Below, piece after piece: positions 47,688 to 55,911 of a DNA stretch of 64,000 nt. The notes under the pieces are model-generated. The model was not told the DNA's origin. It made no database searches and saw nothing but the letters and a program-made list of their open reading frames with translations. The translations under genes were made by a program, and so were the position numbers. Each line of letters begins with the position of its first letter. Position 1 is the stretch's first letter. Source of the stretch: Edwardsiella tarda ATCC 15947 = NBRC 105688 (GTDB lineage Bacteria; Pseudomonadota; Gammaproteobacteria; Enterobacterales; Enterobacteriaceae); contig NZ_CP084506.1 in assembly GCF_003113495.2 (NCBI RefSeq), forward strand, positions 1,550,001 to 1,614,000. Reading direction: 5' to 3'.

Positions 47688-48923
47688 ATGGGCGGTAGGA
47701 TGATGTGGATAGCGGGGTGGCGCGGACGCGAGCAGGAGAGCGGAGGGTGGCTACAGCGTTGGCGCTATGTGGCAGAGGGCCCGCGCGATCGGCGTATTGA
47801 CTTCATGCGGGGGCTCGCCCTGTTGCTGATGATCGTGACCCATGTGGAGATCATCTCCTGTTTTAACCTGTTTACCTCGGAGCGTTTCGGTTTCACCACC
47901 GGGGCCGAGATTTTCGTCATTCTGTCCGGTTTTGTCCTCGGCCAGACCAAACGGCGTCAGTTGCAGCATCAGGATATGGTGACGGTCTCTTATTCGCTCC
48001 TGCGCCGCGCCGCCACCCTGTACGTGGTCAACCTGGTCATCATCGTCTCGATTCTGGTGTTGAGCCAACTGCCCTGGTTGAATACTTTCGAGGTGACGCA
48101 TTTCGTCCAGCGGCACGACGAGATCCCCTATGCCCTGTATCCCATCGCCGCCCAGGCGCGTGAGGCATGGTTTAACCAGATCCTGTTCCTTCAGATCGGG
48201 CCGCAACAGACCCAGATCCTCGGGCTCTATTTCTATCTGTTGCTGGCGACGCCACTGGTGGTCTGGTTGCTGCATCGCCGCCACGCCGGAGCCTTGTTCG
48301 TCATCTCGCTGGAGATCTACATTGCCTATCAGCTGCACCCCGTTAACCTCACCGGCGCCCAGTTTGAGTATGCCTTTCCACTCCTGGCCTGGCAGTTTAT
48401 TTATATCTTGGGGATGATGTGTGGCTGGTATAAACAGGAATTGCAATCGCTGGCCAGGAGCGAGGCGGGTAAGCGGACGATGGGGGCGATGGTCGTCATT
48501 TTCCTGCTACTGATGTTCGTGATGCAGAACAATACTAACCCCTTTATTCCCGCACGTTTCTTCCTACATCTCATTCCCGACTACCGTTTCGACTACATCA
48601 ACAATGTGTTAGCGGGGAAAAATGAGTTGGGGCTGTTACGGGTGATCAACGATGCCTGTCTGCTGCTTACCCTGTATCTGATCCTCGATTACCTGTGGCG
48701 TCCGATTAACGGGCTCTGCGGCTGGTTCTTTATCCTGCTGGGGCAGAACTCGCTCTATGTCTTTATCCTGCACCTGTATGTGGTGCTCGCGATCAGCCAG
48801 TGGGTCACCTTTGGCCTGTGGCACCATGCCTGGCTGAGCAATACCCTGATCCACGCATCGGCGCTGATGACGCTATGGCTGATGGCGCGTTTCGGCATCC
48901 TGCGGCGTATCGTACCGAATTGA
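47688..48923 (+). CDS. OpgC-domain membrane acyltransferase
   Basis: 411 residues with about ten hydrophobic segments, of the OpgC/acyltransferase-3 type. OpgC adds succinyl groups to periplasmic glucans. The N-terminal block DRRIDFMRGLALLLMIVTHVE carries the conserved R-x-x-D-x-x-R-G-x-A-L-L arrangement with the active-site-type His, followed by GAEIFVILSGFVLG. It is divergent from the GT2 operon across a 207-bp gap, so it probably modifies that polymer. Start uncertain: ATGs at 47700 and 47703 are also possible, and no strong ribosome site precedes 47688. Confidence 0.85.
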   Translation: MGGRMMWIAGWRGREQESGGWLQRWRYVAEGPRDRRIDFMRGLALLLMIVTHVEIISCFNLFTSERFGFTTGAEIFVILSGFVLGQTKRRQLQHQDMVTVSYSLLRRAATLYVVNLVIIVSILVLSQLPWLNTFEVTHFVQRHDEIPYALYPIAAQAREAWFNQILFLQIGPQQTQILGLYFYLLLATPLVVWLLHRRHAGALFVISLEIYIAYQLHPVNLTGAQFEYAFPLLAWQFIYILGMMCGWYKQELQSLARSEAGKRTMGAMVVIFLLLMFVMQNNTNPFIPARFFLHLIPDYRFDYINNVLAGKNELGLLRVINDACLLLTLYLILDYLWRPINGLCGWFFILLGQNSLYVFILHLYVVLAISQWVTFGLWHHAWLSNTLIHASALMTLWLMARFGILRRIVPN

Positions 48924-49073
48924 GAGCGTGGCGTGATGGGGTAGGGTCTCTATTTCGTGACGTTGTCACCTATTGAGGGTGCGCTCTCGCACGGACGCTA
49001 GGTTTTTGCCTCGCCTCGCGCGTCGAGCGGCGTAGAATGGCGGCATGACGTGCATGATGAAGAAGGGACAACG

Positions 49074-49871
49074 ATGGAGCCGATGATCAGCGTATTGGCG
49101 GCCGGTAGTTTGCGTAGTGCGTTGACACCGTTAATCGCGGCGTTTACGCGCCAAACTGGCCTCCGGGTCGCCTTGCGTTATGGTCCGGCCGGGCTATTGC
49201 GCGAACGTATCCTGGCCGGTGAGCCCTGTAGCCTGTTTGCCTCCGCCGACCGCCACAATGCTCAGGCGCTGATCGATGCCGGACTGGCGCAAGCCCGCTT
49301 TCCCCTGGCCGCGAATCGGCTGATGCTAAGCGCTCGCGCCGCGGCCTGTAGGCCGGGCGACGACTGGTTAGCGTTACTGCGCGATCCGACGCTGCGTGTG
49401 GCGACCTCGACGCCGCATTGTGATCCCGGTGGCGACTATGCCTGGCAGTTGTTTACACGCCTGGAGCAGGGGTATCCCGGTTTGGGGACGGCGTTGAAGC
49501 GGCGGGCGCGCCCCTTGGTCGGAGGCCGTGGCGGCGTGACGATTCCCCCCGGCGAGTGTGCCGCCGCCTGGTTGATCCGCCAGGGGTTGACCGATCTGTT
49601 TATCGGCTATGCCCACTACGGCCAACAGCTGGCGCAGGCCGCGGATCTACGCGTGTTGACTCTCCCCGAACCCTGGAATGTGCTGTGTGACTATCAGTTG
49701 GCACAACTGGCGACAGATGCCGCCAGCCAGCGCCTGTGCCACGTTATGCTGAGCGAGGCGGGGCAGGCGTATCTGCGGCAGGCGGGGTTTCTGCCGCCGT
49801 GCGCCGCAGCGCAAACTGCGGGGCCAGCAGCGGCGTGTCGAACTCGGCCAGATGGATCTTGCGCACCGTGA
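49074..49871 (+). CDS. ModA-like substrate-binding protein without signal peptide
   Basis: 265 residues of periplasmic-binding-protein type II fold, similar to molybdate/tungstate binders: ISVLAAGSLRSALTPLIAAF, YGPAGLLRERILAGEPCSLFASAD and ATSTPHCDPGGDYAWQLF parallel the ModA motifs. It begins MEPMISVLAAG directly, with no leader; AAGGGA precedes the ATG and upstream in-frame codons add no hydrophobic stretch. It may act in the cytoplasm. Its last 128 bp overlap the convergent ATPase gene. The neighbourhood (molABC-like) and ModE-like box suggest molybdate or tungstate as ligand. Confidence 0.75.
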   Translation: MEPMISVLAAGSLRSALTPLIAAFTRQTGLRVALRYGPAGLLRERILAGEPCSLFASADRHNAQALIDAGLAQARFPLAANRLMLSARAAACRPGDDWLALLRDPTLRVATSTPHCDPGGDYAWQLFTRLEQGYPGLGTALKRRARPLVGGRGGVTIPPGECAAAWLIRQGLTDLFIGYAHYGQQLAQAADLRVLTLPEPWNVLCDYQLAQLATDAASQRLCHVMLSEAGQAYLRQAGFLPPCAAAQTAGPAAACRTRPDGSCAP

Positions 49872-50547
49872 TGCCGTAGGCGCGCCGGAGCGGCGCCTCC
49901 TGCAAGATGGTTTCACTCGGGCCGGCCAGCCATTCTCCCGCGGGCAGTAGCAGTAACACATGGCTGGCGATCTGCTGCACATGCAGAGGGTCGTGACTAC
50001 TGAATAGAATGGTGCGCCCTTGGCGTTGTGCCAGATCGGCGAGGAGCTGCAATACGCGCTGCTGATTGGCCAGATCCAGGGCGGAGCAAGGCTCGTCTAA
50101 TAAGATGTTCTGGCCATCGCTGGCGAGCGCGCGGGCGATCATTACCAGCTGTTGTTGGCCGCCGGAGAGCGCCGGGAAGGGGTGATCGGCCAGATCGGCG
50201 ATACCGAGTTGCGTCAGCGCCGCCATCACCCGGCGCCGATCGTCGGCGCTTGGTTGGGCGAGCAGGGCGACATGGCGCGCGCGTCCCATCAAGACGATGT
50301 CTGCGACTCGCCAGGCGAAGGCGGGGCGGAAGCTCTGTGGAACCAGGCTACTGCCCTGCCTGATGTGCATCGTCCCCGCCAAGGGGGGAAGCAGGCCGGT
50401 TAGGGTGGCGAGTAGCGCACTCTTGCCGCGCCCGTTGGCGCCGAGCAGGGCCCAGATTTCACCGGGGTGACACTGTAGGGTCAGCGGACGAAACAGCGCG
50501 TATTGGTAACCGAATTCGAGTGCCGTTAGGCTCAGGGATGGTGGCAT
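49744..50547 (-). CDS. molC: ABC transporter ATPase, MolC-like
   Basis: 267 residues, the ATPase of a FecCD-class importer. Walker A GANGRGKSALLATL (about 34-41; the usual GxxGxGKS/T), signature LSGGQQQLVMIARAL and Walker B NILLDEPCSALDLANQQRVL are intact. It is the last gene of SBP-permease-ATPase order and overlaps the permease by 16 bp. The C-terminus overlaps the convergent ModA-like gene by 128 bp. The molABC assignment rests on the binding protein and ModE-like box; iron-siderophore or cobalamin import is the alternative. Confidence 0.8.
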   Translation of the reverse strand: MPPSLSLTALEFGYQYALFRPLTLQCHPGEIWALLGANGRGKSALLATLTGLLPPLAGTMHIRQGSSLVPQSFRPAFAWRVADIVLMGRARHVALLAQPSADDRRRVMAALTQLGIADLADHPFPALSGGQQQLVMIARALASDGQNILLDEPCSALDLANQQRVLQLLADLAQRQGRTILFSSHDPLHVQQIASHVLLLLPAGEWLAGPSETILQEAPLRRAYGITVRKIHLAEFDTPLLAPQFALRRTAAETPPAADTPAPPRSA

Positions 50548-51551
50548 GTGTGGCTCCGGGTGCGGCTGTTACGGATCAGTAACAGGGTAAACAGTGGCGC
50601 GCCTAGCAGGGCGGTGAGGATGCCGATGGGTAACTCCGCGCTGGTCAGGGTACGCGCCAGATCGTCCACGACGATCATGAAGCCGCCGCCCAACCAAAAG
50701 GCACAGGGGAGCAGATGGCGGTGGTCGGGCCCGACCAGCAGGCGCGCCAGGTGGGGGATAACCAGGCCGACCCAGGCGATACTGCCGCTGACGGCGACCT
50801 GCGCCGCGACCAACAAGGCGCAGCAGGTCAGAATGACGCGCCGTAGTGGGACCACCGCCACCCCCAGCGCCAGGGCATCCTTCTCCTCTAAGGCCAACAG
50901 GTTGACGCGCCAGCGTAGCTTGAATAGCACTAACGCGGCGGCGCAGACGGGCAGGGCGAGCAACATCACCTTGTGCCAATTGGCGGTGGCGAAGCTGCCC
51001 AGCAGCCAAAAGATGATGTTGGGCAAGATCTCGTCGCTATCGGCCAGGTATTGGATCAGGCTGACCAGAGCGGCGAAAAAACCGCTGAGGATGATGCCGG
51101 AGAGGATCAATACCAGGGTGTTCTCTCGCCCCTGAAGCGCGGCGATGCCGTAGATCAGCATCAACGCCAGCAGGCCGAAGCCGAAGGTCGACGCCATCAT
51201 CGCCAGCGGCGTAATGCCCAGCAGGATCGCCAGGGCGCCGCCGAAGGCTGAACCCGAGGTGACGCCAATGATGTGCGGATCGACCAGCGGATTATGAAAC
51301 ACGCCCTGTAACGTGGCGCCGCATAAGCCGAGGGCGCCCCCGGCCAGCAGCGCCATCACCAGGCGGGGTAGCCTGACCGACCAGACGATCTGTTGGGCGA
51401 TGGGATGTGGCTCGCCGCTGGCGCTCAGTAGGCCCACGATCTGCGAAGGGGTGAGCGGATAGCGCCCGATCCCCAGGGAGCCCAGGAGCAACAGCCCGGT
51501 CAGCAGCATCAACGCGATGAGCCAGGCGCGGTAGCGGCGTTCACTGGGCAT
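50532..51551 (-). CDS. molB: FecCD-family ABC permease, MolB-like
   Basis: 339 residues with about ten helices, of the BtuC/FhuB/MolB family. Marks are WSVRLPRLVMALLAGGALGLCGATLQGVFHNPLVDPHIIGVTSGSAFG and GSIAWVGLVIPHLARLLVGPDHR, both classic FecCD blocks. The ATG at 51551 (MPSERRYRAW) is chosen; a longer frame adds 52 residues inside the binding-protein gene. It overlaps the binding-protein gene by 11 bp and the ATPase by 16 bp. Confidence 0.86.
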   Translation of the reverse strand: MPSERRYRAWLIALMLLTGLLLLGSLGIGRYPLTPSQIVGLLSASGEPHPIAQQIVWSVRLPRLVMALLAGGALGLCGATLQGVFHNPLVDPHIIGVTSGSAFGGALAILLGITPLAMMASTFGFGLLALMLIYGIAALQGRENTLVLILSGIILSGFFAALVSLIQYLADSDEILPNIIFWLLGSFATANWHKVMLLALPVCAAALVLFKLRWRVNLLALEEKDALALGVAVVPLRRVILTCCALLVAAQVAVSGSIAWVGLVIPHLARLLVGPDHRHLLPCAFWLGGGFMIVVDDLARTLTSAELPIGILTALLGAPLFTLLLIRNSRTRSHTCHHP

Positions 51552-52593
51552 CGGGTCGCCAATCGGTGCGGTAGAAGCGCTGATAATAGCGCTGCGCCTC
51601 GGCGTTGACGTCGACTTGGCGGTAACGTTGCGGGTAGAGCTTGTGGGCGATCCATAGCTCCCCGACGGCCAGCGCCTCCGGCATCGGGTAGCCCCAGGCC
51701 TTGGCATACTCCGGCATCAGCCAGACGCGCCGGTGTTTGACCGCGTCGATGGCCTGCCACTGCGGATCGTGCAAGATTTGCTGCACCACCTGTGGGAAGC
51801 GTGACTGCACCAGGATCACCTGGGGATCCCACGCCAGAACTTGCTCCAGCGCCACCTGACGCGCCCCCTTGATGCTGGCGGCGGCGACGTTGACGGCCCC
51901 GGCATGGCGCAGCATCAGTCCGGTGTATTTCCCCGCGCCGTAGGTATAGAGATCCGGATTGGCGATGTACACCCGTACACGTTGATCCTCGGGGATATCG
52001 GCGACGGCGGCATTAAACTTCGCCCGTTGGCGAAAGGTGTAATCGATCAACGCCTCGGCCTGGGCCTGATGACCCGTGACTTCGCCGATCAGGCGGATAC
52101 CCTGCTTCAGCCCCTGGTTGTAACTTTGCTCCTCATCGTGCAGGGTCGGGTTCATTTTATCCCGCTCGCCCTGGGCGTCTGCGCGTAAGGAGATCGCCAC
52201 CACCGGGATCCCGGCTTGCTCGATCTGCTGGATCATAGCGGCCGGCGCATAGTTGGCGACGAAGACCACCTGTGGACGCAGCGCCAGCAGGCTCTCGATG
52301 TTGACCTGCGTCAGATCCCCCGGCGTCGGGAGCTGTGCGATACCGGGCATCAGACGGGCGAAACCGGGGCCCAGCTGTTTCGGCCAGCTGGCGAGGACGC
52401 CGACGATCTGCGGTGCGGCATCGAGCTGTACCAGCAGGTTGAGGGTCTGATGCTGGAGCACGACGATGCGTTGAATGTGGTCGGGCAGGGTGACGTGGCG
52501 GCCGAGCTGGTCGGTCACGCTACGTTCGGCTTGCGCCATGGGAAGAAACAGAAAACAGAGGGATAGTAGCAACAGACGTCGTAGCGTCGCCAT
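51541..52593 (-). CDS. molA: Periplasmic binding protein, MolA-like (class III)
   Basis: 350 residues. Signal peptide ATLRRLLLLSLCFLFLPMAQA (2-22), mature RSVTDQLGRHVTLPDHIQRIVVL, the start of a TroA/BtuF-type fold. Blocks NPDLYTYGAGKYTGLMLRHAGAVNVA and the long helix linking two lobes match Haemophilus MolA-like proteins, which carry molybdate and tungstate. First gene of the operon; a ModE-like inverted repeat lies 35-58 bp upstream of its start. The ligand is inferred. Confidence 0.78.
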   Translation of the reverse strand: MATLRRLLLLSLCFLFLPMAQAERSVTDQLGRHVTLPDHIQRIVVLQHQTLNLLVQLDAAPQIVGVLASWPKQLGPGFARLMPGIAQLPTPGDLTQVNIESLLALRPQVVFVANYAPAAMIQQIEQAGIPVVAISLRADAQGERDKMNPTLHDEEQSYNQGLKQGIRLIGEVTGHQAQAEALIDYTFRQRAKFNAAVADIPEDQRVRVYIANPDLYTYGAGKYTGLMLRHAGAVNVAAASIKGARQVALEQVLAWDPQVILVQSRFPQVVQQILHDPQWQAIDAVKHRRVWLMPEYAKAWGYPMPEALAVGELWIAHKLYPQRYRQVDVNAEAQRYYQRFYRTDWRPDAQ

Positions 52594-52627
52594 AGGATCT
52601 CCATCTCGCTAAGGGTAATGGCATTAT

Positions 52628-52651
52628 CGTTGTATATGTGAATATACAGCG
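52628..52651. promoter_or_regulatory. ModE-like box upstream of the molABC-type operon
   Basis: CGTTGTATA, six bases, then TATACAGCG form an inverted repeat with one mismatch between arms. The architecture resembles the ModE operator (CGTTATAT arms, spaced, inverted) found before E. coli modA. It supports molybdate or tungstate as the transported ion. No modE gene is in the window. Confidence 0.65.
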
Positions 52652-52759
52652 TGTTACGGCTCAACGGTAGCGAAATCTGTAGTGCTGTGGGCGGAGAGGG
52701 CGGCCCACGGCGGGGCCAACCTCATGGCGAGTTAGACGATGGCGGGCAGGAACAGGCGC

Positions 52760-53902
52760 TCAGTCGAGCGCCTGGGCCAGATCGGCCTGCAGATCGGCGA
52801 CATCTTCGATGCCGACGGAGAGGCGCAGCAGCTGCGGTACGATGCCACGCGCCAGGCGTTGCGCCAGCGGCAGCGAGGCGTGCGTCATGCTGAAGGGTTG
52901 GCAGATCAGGCTTTCTACCCCACCCAGGCTCTCCGCCAGGGTAAACAGGCGCAGTCGGGCGATACGTGCGACGATCTGCGTCTCGTCGTCGCGCAGCAAG
53001 CAACTGATGATCCCACCGGGGCGCGTCATCTGGCGTTGGGCCAACGCATGCTGTGGATGGCTTGCCAGCCCAGGATAGTAGACCCGCTCGATGCGCGGGT
53101 GGCTCTCCAGCCACGGCGCCAGCTGGCTGGCGTTAGCGCTGTGGCGCTCCATACGCAGCGCCAGGGTACGGATACCGCGCAGTGTCAGAAAACTGCCGAA
53201 GGGGTCGAGCACGGCCCCGAGCGCATTCTGCAGGTAGGCCAGACGTTCGGCTAACGTCTCATCGTCGCCGACCACCGCCGCACCCGCCAGCACGTCGGAA
53301 TGGCCGTTGAGGTATTTGGTGGCGGAGTGGACGACGATGTCAAAGCCCGCCGCCAAGGGGCGTTGCAACGCCGGTGAGGCGAAGGTGTTATCGGCGACGC
53401 TGAGCAAGCTATGGCGGCGTGCCAGGGTCGCGATGGCGTGGAGATCGGCCAGCTTTAACAGCGGATTGGTCGGAGTTTCGACCCAGATCATCCGTGTCTG
53501 AGAGGTAATCGCGGCCTCGATCCCCGGCAGATCGTCGGGGCTAACCCAGCTGATCTGTAATCCGGCGCTGCGTCGGCGTACCCCCTCGAGCAGGCGCCAG
53601 GTGCCGCCGTAGACGTCATCCAAGGCGATGATGTGGCTGCCGCTGTCCAGCAACTCCAGCACCGTGGCGATCGCCGCCAAACCGGAGGCAAAGGCGTAGC
53701 CCTGGCGTCCCCCCTCCAGTTCGGCCAGCGCCCGCTCTAGCGCCTGGCGGGTCGGGTTGCCGCTGCGCGCATATTCGAAGCCTCGGTGTTCGCCCGGGGC
53801 GCGTTGGGCAAAGGTCGAGGTGGCATAGATCGGCGGCATCACGGCGCCGAAACCATCATCATGGCTGCCGCTGTGTACGCTCTGGGTGGCGAATCGGTTC
53901 AT
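52760..53902 (-). CDS. Cystathionine gamma-lyase/synthase family PLP enzyme
   Basis: 380 residues of the Cys/Met metabolism PLP family. The PLP lysine is K196 in IVVHSATKYLNGHSD; the cofactor block FASGLAAIATVLELLDSG and the substrate-side YARSGNPTRQALERALAELEGG are typical. Paired with a cystathionine beta-synthase gene, gamma-lyase activity (cystathionine to cysteine) is most likely; MetB-like synthase activity cannot be excluded. The ATG at 53902 has AAGGAG upstream; a longer frame adds seven residues. It lies 17 bp after the partner gene. Confidence 0.85.
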   Translation of the reverse strand: MNRFATQSVHSGSHDDGFGAVMPPIYATSTFAQRAPGEHRGFEYARSGNPTRQALERALAELEGGRQGYAFASGLAAIATVLELLDSGSHIIALDDVYGGTWRLLEGVRRRSAGLQISWVSPDDLPGIEAAITSQTRMIWVETPTNPLLKLADLHAIATLARRHSLLSVADNTFASPALQRPLAAGFDIVVHSATKYLNGHSDVLAGAAVVGDDETLAERLAYLQNALGAVLDPFGSFLTLRGIRTLALRMERHSANASQLAPWLESHPRIERVYYPGLASHPQHALAQRQMTRPGGIISCLLRDDETQIVARIARLRLFTLAESLGGVESLICQPFSMTHASLPLAQRLARGIVPQLLRLSVGIEDVADLQADLAQALD

Positions 53903-53919
53903 GGCGTCTCCTTCACTTA

Positions 53920-54885
53920 TCATGCCAGTTGATGTTGGCTAAGCCACTGGTCGTTAAACATCTTTGAGAGATACTTGTTGCCGCTGTCGCAGGCAAAGGT
54001 GACGACGCGCTGCGCCGTCGTTTGGGCTTGGCAGTAGCGTAGCGCCGCGGCCAGTAGGGTGCCGGTGGAGGATCCGGCCAGGACACCCTCATGAGTCAGC
54101 AGGGCGCGGGCGGTGGTGACTGCCTCACGATCGGGGATACGGTAGACCTGACTGATGGCCGCGGGCGTCATCAGCGGCGGCACAAAGTCTTCGCCGATCC
54201 CCTCGACCAGCCAGCTGCCGGCCTGCGCGTGCCGGCCAAACTGCACCGCATCCGCCAGGATCGAGCCGCAGGGATCGGCCAGGATGAAACGGGTCTGTGG
54301 CGAATGGCGGGCGAAAAATTGCTGCAAGCCATTGAGGGTGCCGCCGGAGCCGACGCCGACCACGATGGCATCGATCTGGCCGTCGCACTGCTGCCACAGC
54401 TCGGCCGCGGTGGTCTGGGCATGGGCCGCCGGGTTGGCCGGATTGGCGAACTGATCGATATAGAGACTACCGGGGAGGCTGGCGGCCAGACGTCGAGCAT
54501 AATCCTGATAATAGTCGGGATGTCCCTTGCCAACGTCCGAGCGAGTCAGGCGGACATCGACCTGTAAGGCGCGTAGGTGGGCGATCTTTTCTTGGCTCAT
54601 CTTGTCCGGTACGACGAGGATCAGCTTGTAGCCGCGTAGCGAGGCAACCAGGGCCAAGCCCAGGCCGGTGTTGCCGGCGCTGGCCTCGATGAGGGTGCCC
54701 CCCGGCCGTAGCTCACCGCGCCGTTCGGCCTCGTTGATCATCGCGAGCGCGACCCGGTCCTTGATCGAGCCGCCGGGATTATGGTTTTCTAGCTTAAGCA
54801 ACAGCTCACAGCGCCCACTCTCCAGGCGTTGCAGGCGTAGCAGTGGTGTGTTGCCGATGAGGTCTAGTATGGAGTCGGTGATCAT
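53920..54885 (-). CDS. Cystathionine beta-synthase / cysteine synthase family enzyme
   Basis: 321 residues, type II PLP fold. The PLP lysine is K42 in LENHNPGGSIKDRVAL; the phosphate cup GVGSGGTLNG and the asparagine block ASAGNTGLGLALVAS are intact. Blocks such as ILVVPDKMSQEKIAHLRAL and DSGNKYLSKMFNDQWL are more CBS-like than CysK/CysM-like. With the lyase gene it forms a reverse transsulfuration pair (homocysteine to cysteine), as in Klebsiella MtcBC or Bacillus MccAB. The ATG at 54885 gives the family N-terminus MITDSILDLIGNTPL. Confidence 0.86.
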   Translation of the reverse strand: MITDSILDLIGNTPLLRLQRLESGRCELLLKLENHNPGGSIKDRVALAMINEAERRGELRPGGTLIEASAGNTGLGLALVASLRGYKLILVVPDKMSQEKIAHLRALQVDVRLTRSDVGKGHPDYYQDYARRLAASLPGSLYIDQFANPANPAAHAQTTAAELWQQCDGQIDAIVVGVGSGGTLNGLQQFFARHSPQTRFILADPCGSILADAVQFGRHAQAGSWLVEGIGEDFVPPLMTPAAISQVYRIPDREAVTTARALLTHEGVLAGSSTGTLLAAALRYCQAQTTAQRVVTFACDSGNKYLSKMFNDQWLSQHQLA

Positions 54886-54999
54886 CGTCGAAGTCCGGCA
54901 GTGAGGAATAGCCGGATGGTAGTCCCGCCTCACTCGCGCACAAAAGAATAAAAAGTAAACTGATAGACTAAAAAAGAATATGGTGAGGAGGAGCGGCGC

Positions 55000-55030
55000 T
55001 TGACCCTCCCCTTAGGGGAAGCTGTAGAGT
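55000..55030 (+). promoter_or_regulatory. MerR/CueR-type promoter upstream of DUF305 gene
   Basis: TTGACC (55000-55005) and TAGAGT (55025-55030) are 19 bp apart, the over-long spacing used by MerR-family activators. The spacer holds the dyad ACCCTCCCC-TTA-GGGGAAGCT (55003-55023), close to the CueR site ACCTTCCC/GGAAGGT before E. coli copA. The downstream gene would then be induced by copper or silver. The regulator is not in the window. Confidence 0.75.
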
Positions 55031-55095
55031 TAACTGGAACAAGTATGCAACAAATCGTTATCAGTAAGAGAATTCTCTCTCAATAGGAGTCGGGT

Positions 55096-55479
55096 ATGAA
55101 GAAATTCACCGTAGTTGGCGCACTGTTACTGGCCGCTTCCGCGACGTCGGCGTTCGCCGCCGAACTGCCGGCCGATCAAGCGAAGGCGATGCATCATGAA
55201 TTGAACACCGCGATGAGCGGGATGCATGAAGAGATGATGAAGGGAATGATGAGTAACGATCCCGATGTGGCCTTCGCTGCCGGAATGATCCCTCACCATG
55301 TCGGCGCCGTCGAGATGGCGAAAGTTGAGCTGAAATATGGCACCGATCCACAGATGCGTAAACTGGCCAAAGACATCATTGCGGCACAAGATAAAGAGAT
55401 TAAAGAGATGAAGGCCTGGTTGGCCGCGCACCCCGATAAGGGCGCGAAGAGTAGCGAGGCAGCGCACAGCATGCATTGA
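55096..55479 (+). CDS. DUF305 periplasmic protein (CopM-like metallochaperone)
   Basis: 127 residues, with signal peptide MKKFTVVGALLLAASATSAFA (1-21). The mature part is Met/His-rich: MHHELNTAMSGMHEEMMKGMM and the family motif MIPHHVGAVEMAKVEL, ending in HSMH. DUF305/CopM proteins are linked with copper or silver binding, in accord with the CueR-type promoter just upstream. AGGAGTCGGGT precedes the ATG. It lies beside the nickel/cobalt efflux pair. Binding of a particular metal is inferred. Confidence 0.88.
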   Translation: MKKFTVVGALLLAASATSAFAAELPADQAKAMHHELNTAMSGMHEEMMKGMMSNDPDVAFAAGMIPHHVGAVEMAKVELKYGTDPQMRKLAKDIIAAQDKEIKEMKAWLAAHPDKGAKSSEAAHSMH

Positions 55480-55513
55480 TGTGCCGTAGGGCTCACATGC
55501 ACACTCAGTTTCG

Positions 55514-55537
55514 GCGGCGTATCTGCGGATACGCCGC
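55514..55537. terminator. Terminator hairpin between DUF305 gene and rcnR
   Basis: A ten-base-pair stem (GCGGCGTATC with GATACGCCGC) around TGCG lies between two convergent genes. No strong T run; probably bidirectional. Confidence 0.6.
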
Positions 55538-55590
55538 GTCGCCTAAACGGGCACGTCACGCCATTCGCTGGCGCTCAGGCCGGCGATGGA

Positions 55591-55863
55591 TCATTTAATA
55601 TATGAATCCAGCACCTTGAGTACCACGGTCAGATCCTGCTCCCGCTTCTCTTCATCGCATTGATGCACGATATGTTCGCTGAGATGTCCCTTGATCACCT
55701 CCCGCATCAAGCCATTGACCGCCCCACGGATCGCGGCGATCTGCTGCAATACCGCCGCACATTCGTGTGGCTGATCCAGCATGTTTTTCAACCCATTAAG
55801 TTGCCCTTGGATCTTGTTGACGCGCGTCTGCAGGCTCTTTTTATCCCGGGTAGTATGTGACAT
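55591..55863 (-). CDS. rcnR: Nickel/cobalt-responsive repressor RcnR
   Basis: CsoR/RcnR-family four-helix repressor, 90 residues, the same length as E. coli. Metal ligands H3, C35, H60 and H64 are all in place ([21 protein letters not shown]). It represses rcnA until nickel or cobalt binds. The ATG at 55863 is chosen by homology; a long upstream frame would run through the operators and rcnA. Divergent from rcnA. Confidence 0.96.
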   Translation of the reverse strand: MSHTTRDKKSLQTRVNKIQGQLNGLKNMLDQPHECAAVLQQIAAIRGAVNGLMREVIKGHLSEHIVHQCDEEKREQDLTVVLKVLDSYIK

Positions 55864-55911
55864 CGGCGCCCTCCCATAACCGTAGCGTGGGAGGACTATA
55901 ACACCCCTACA

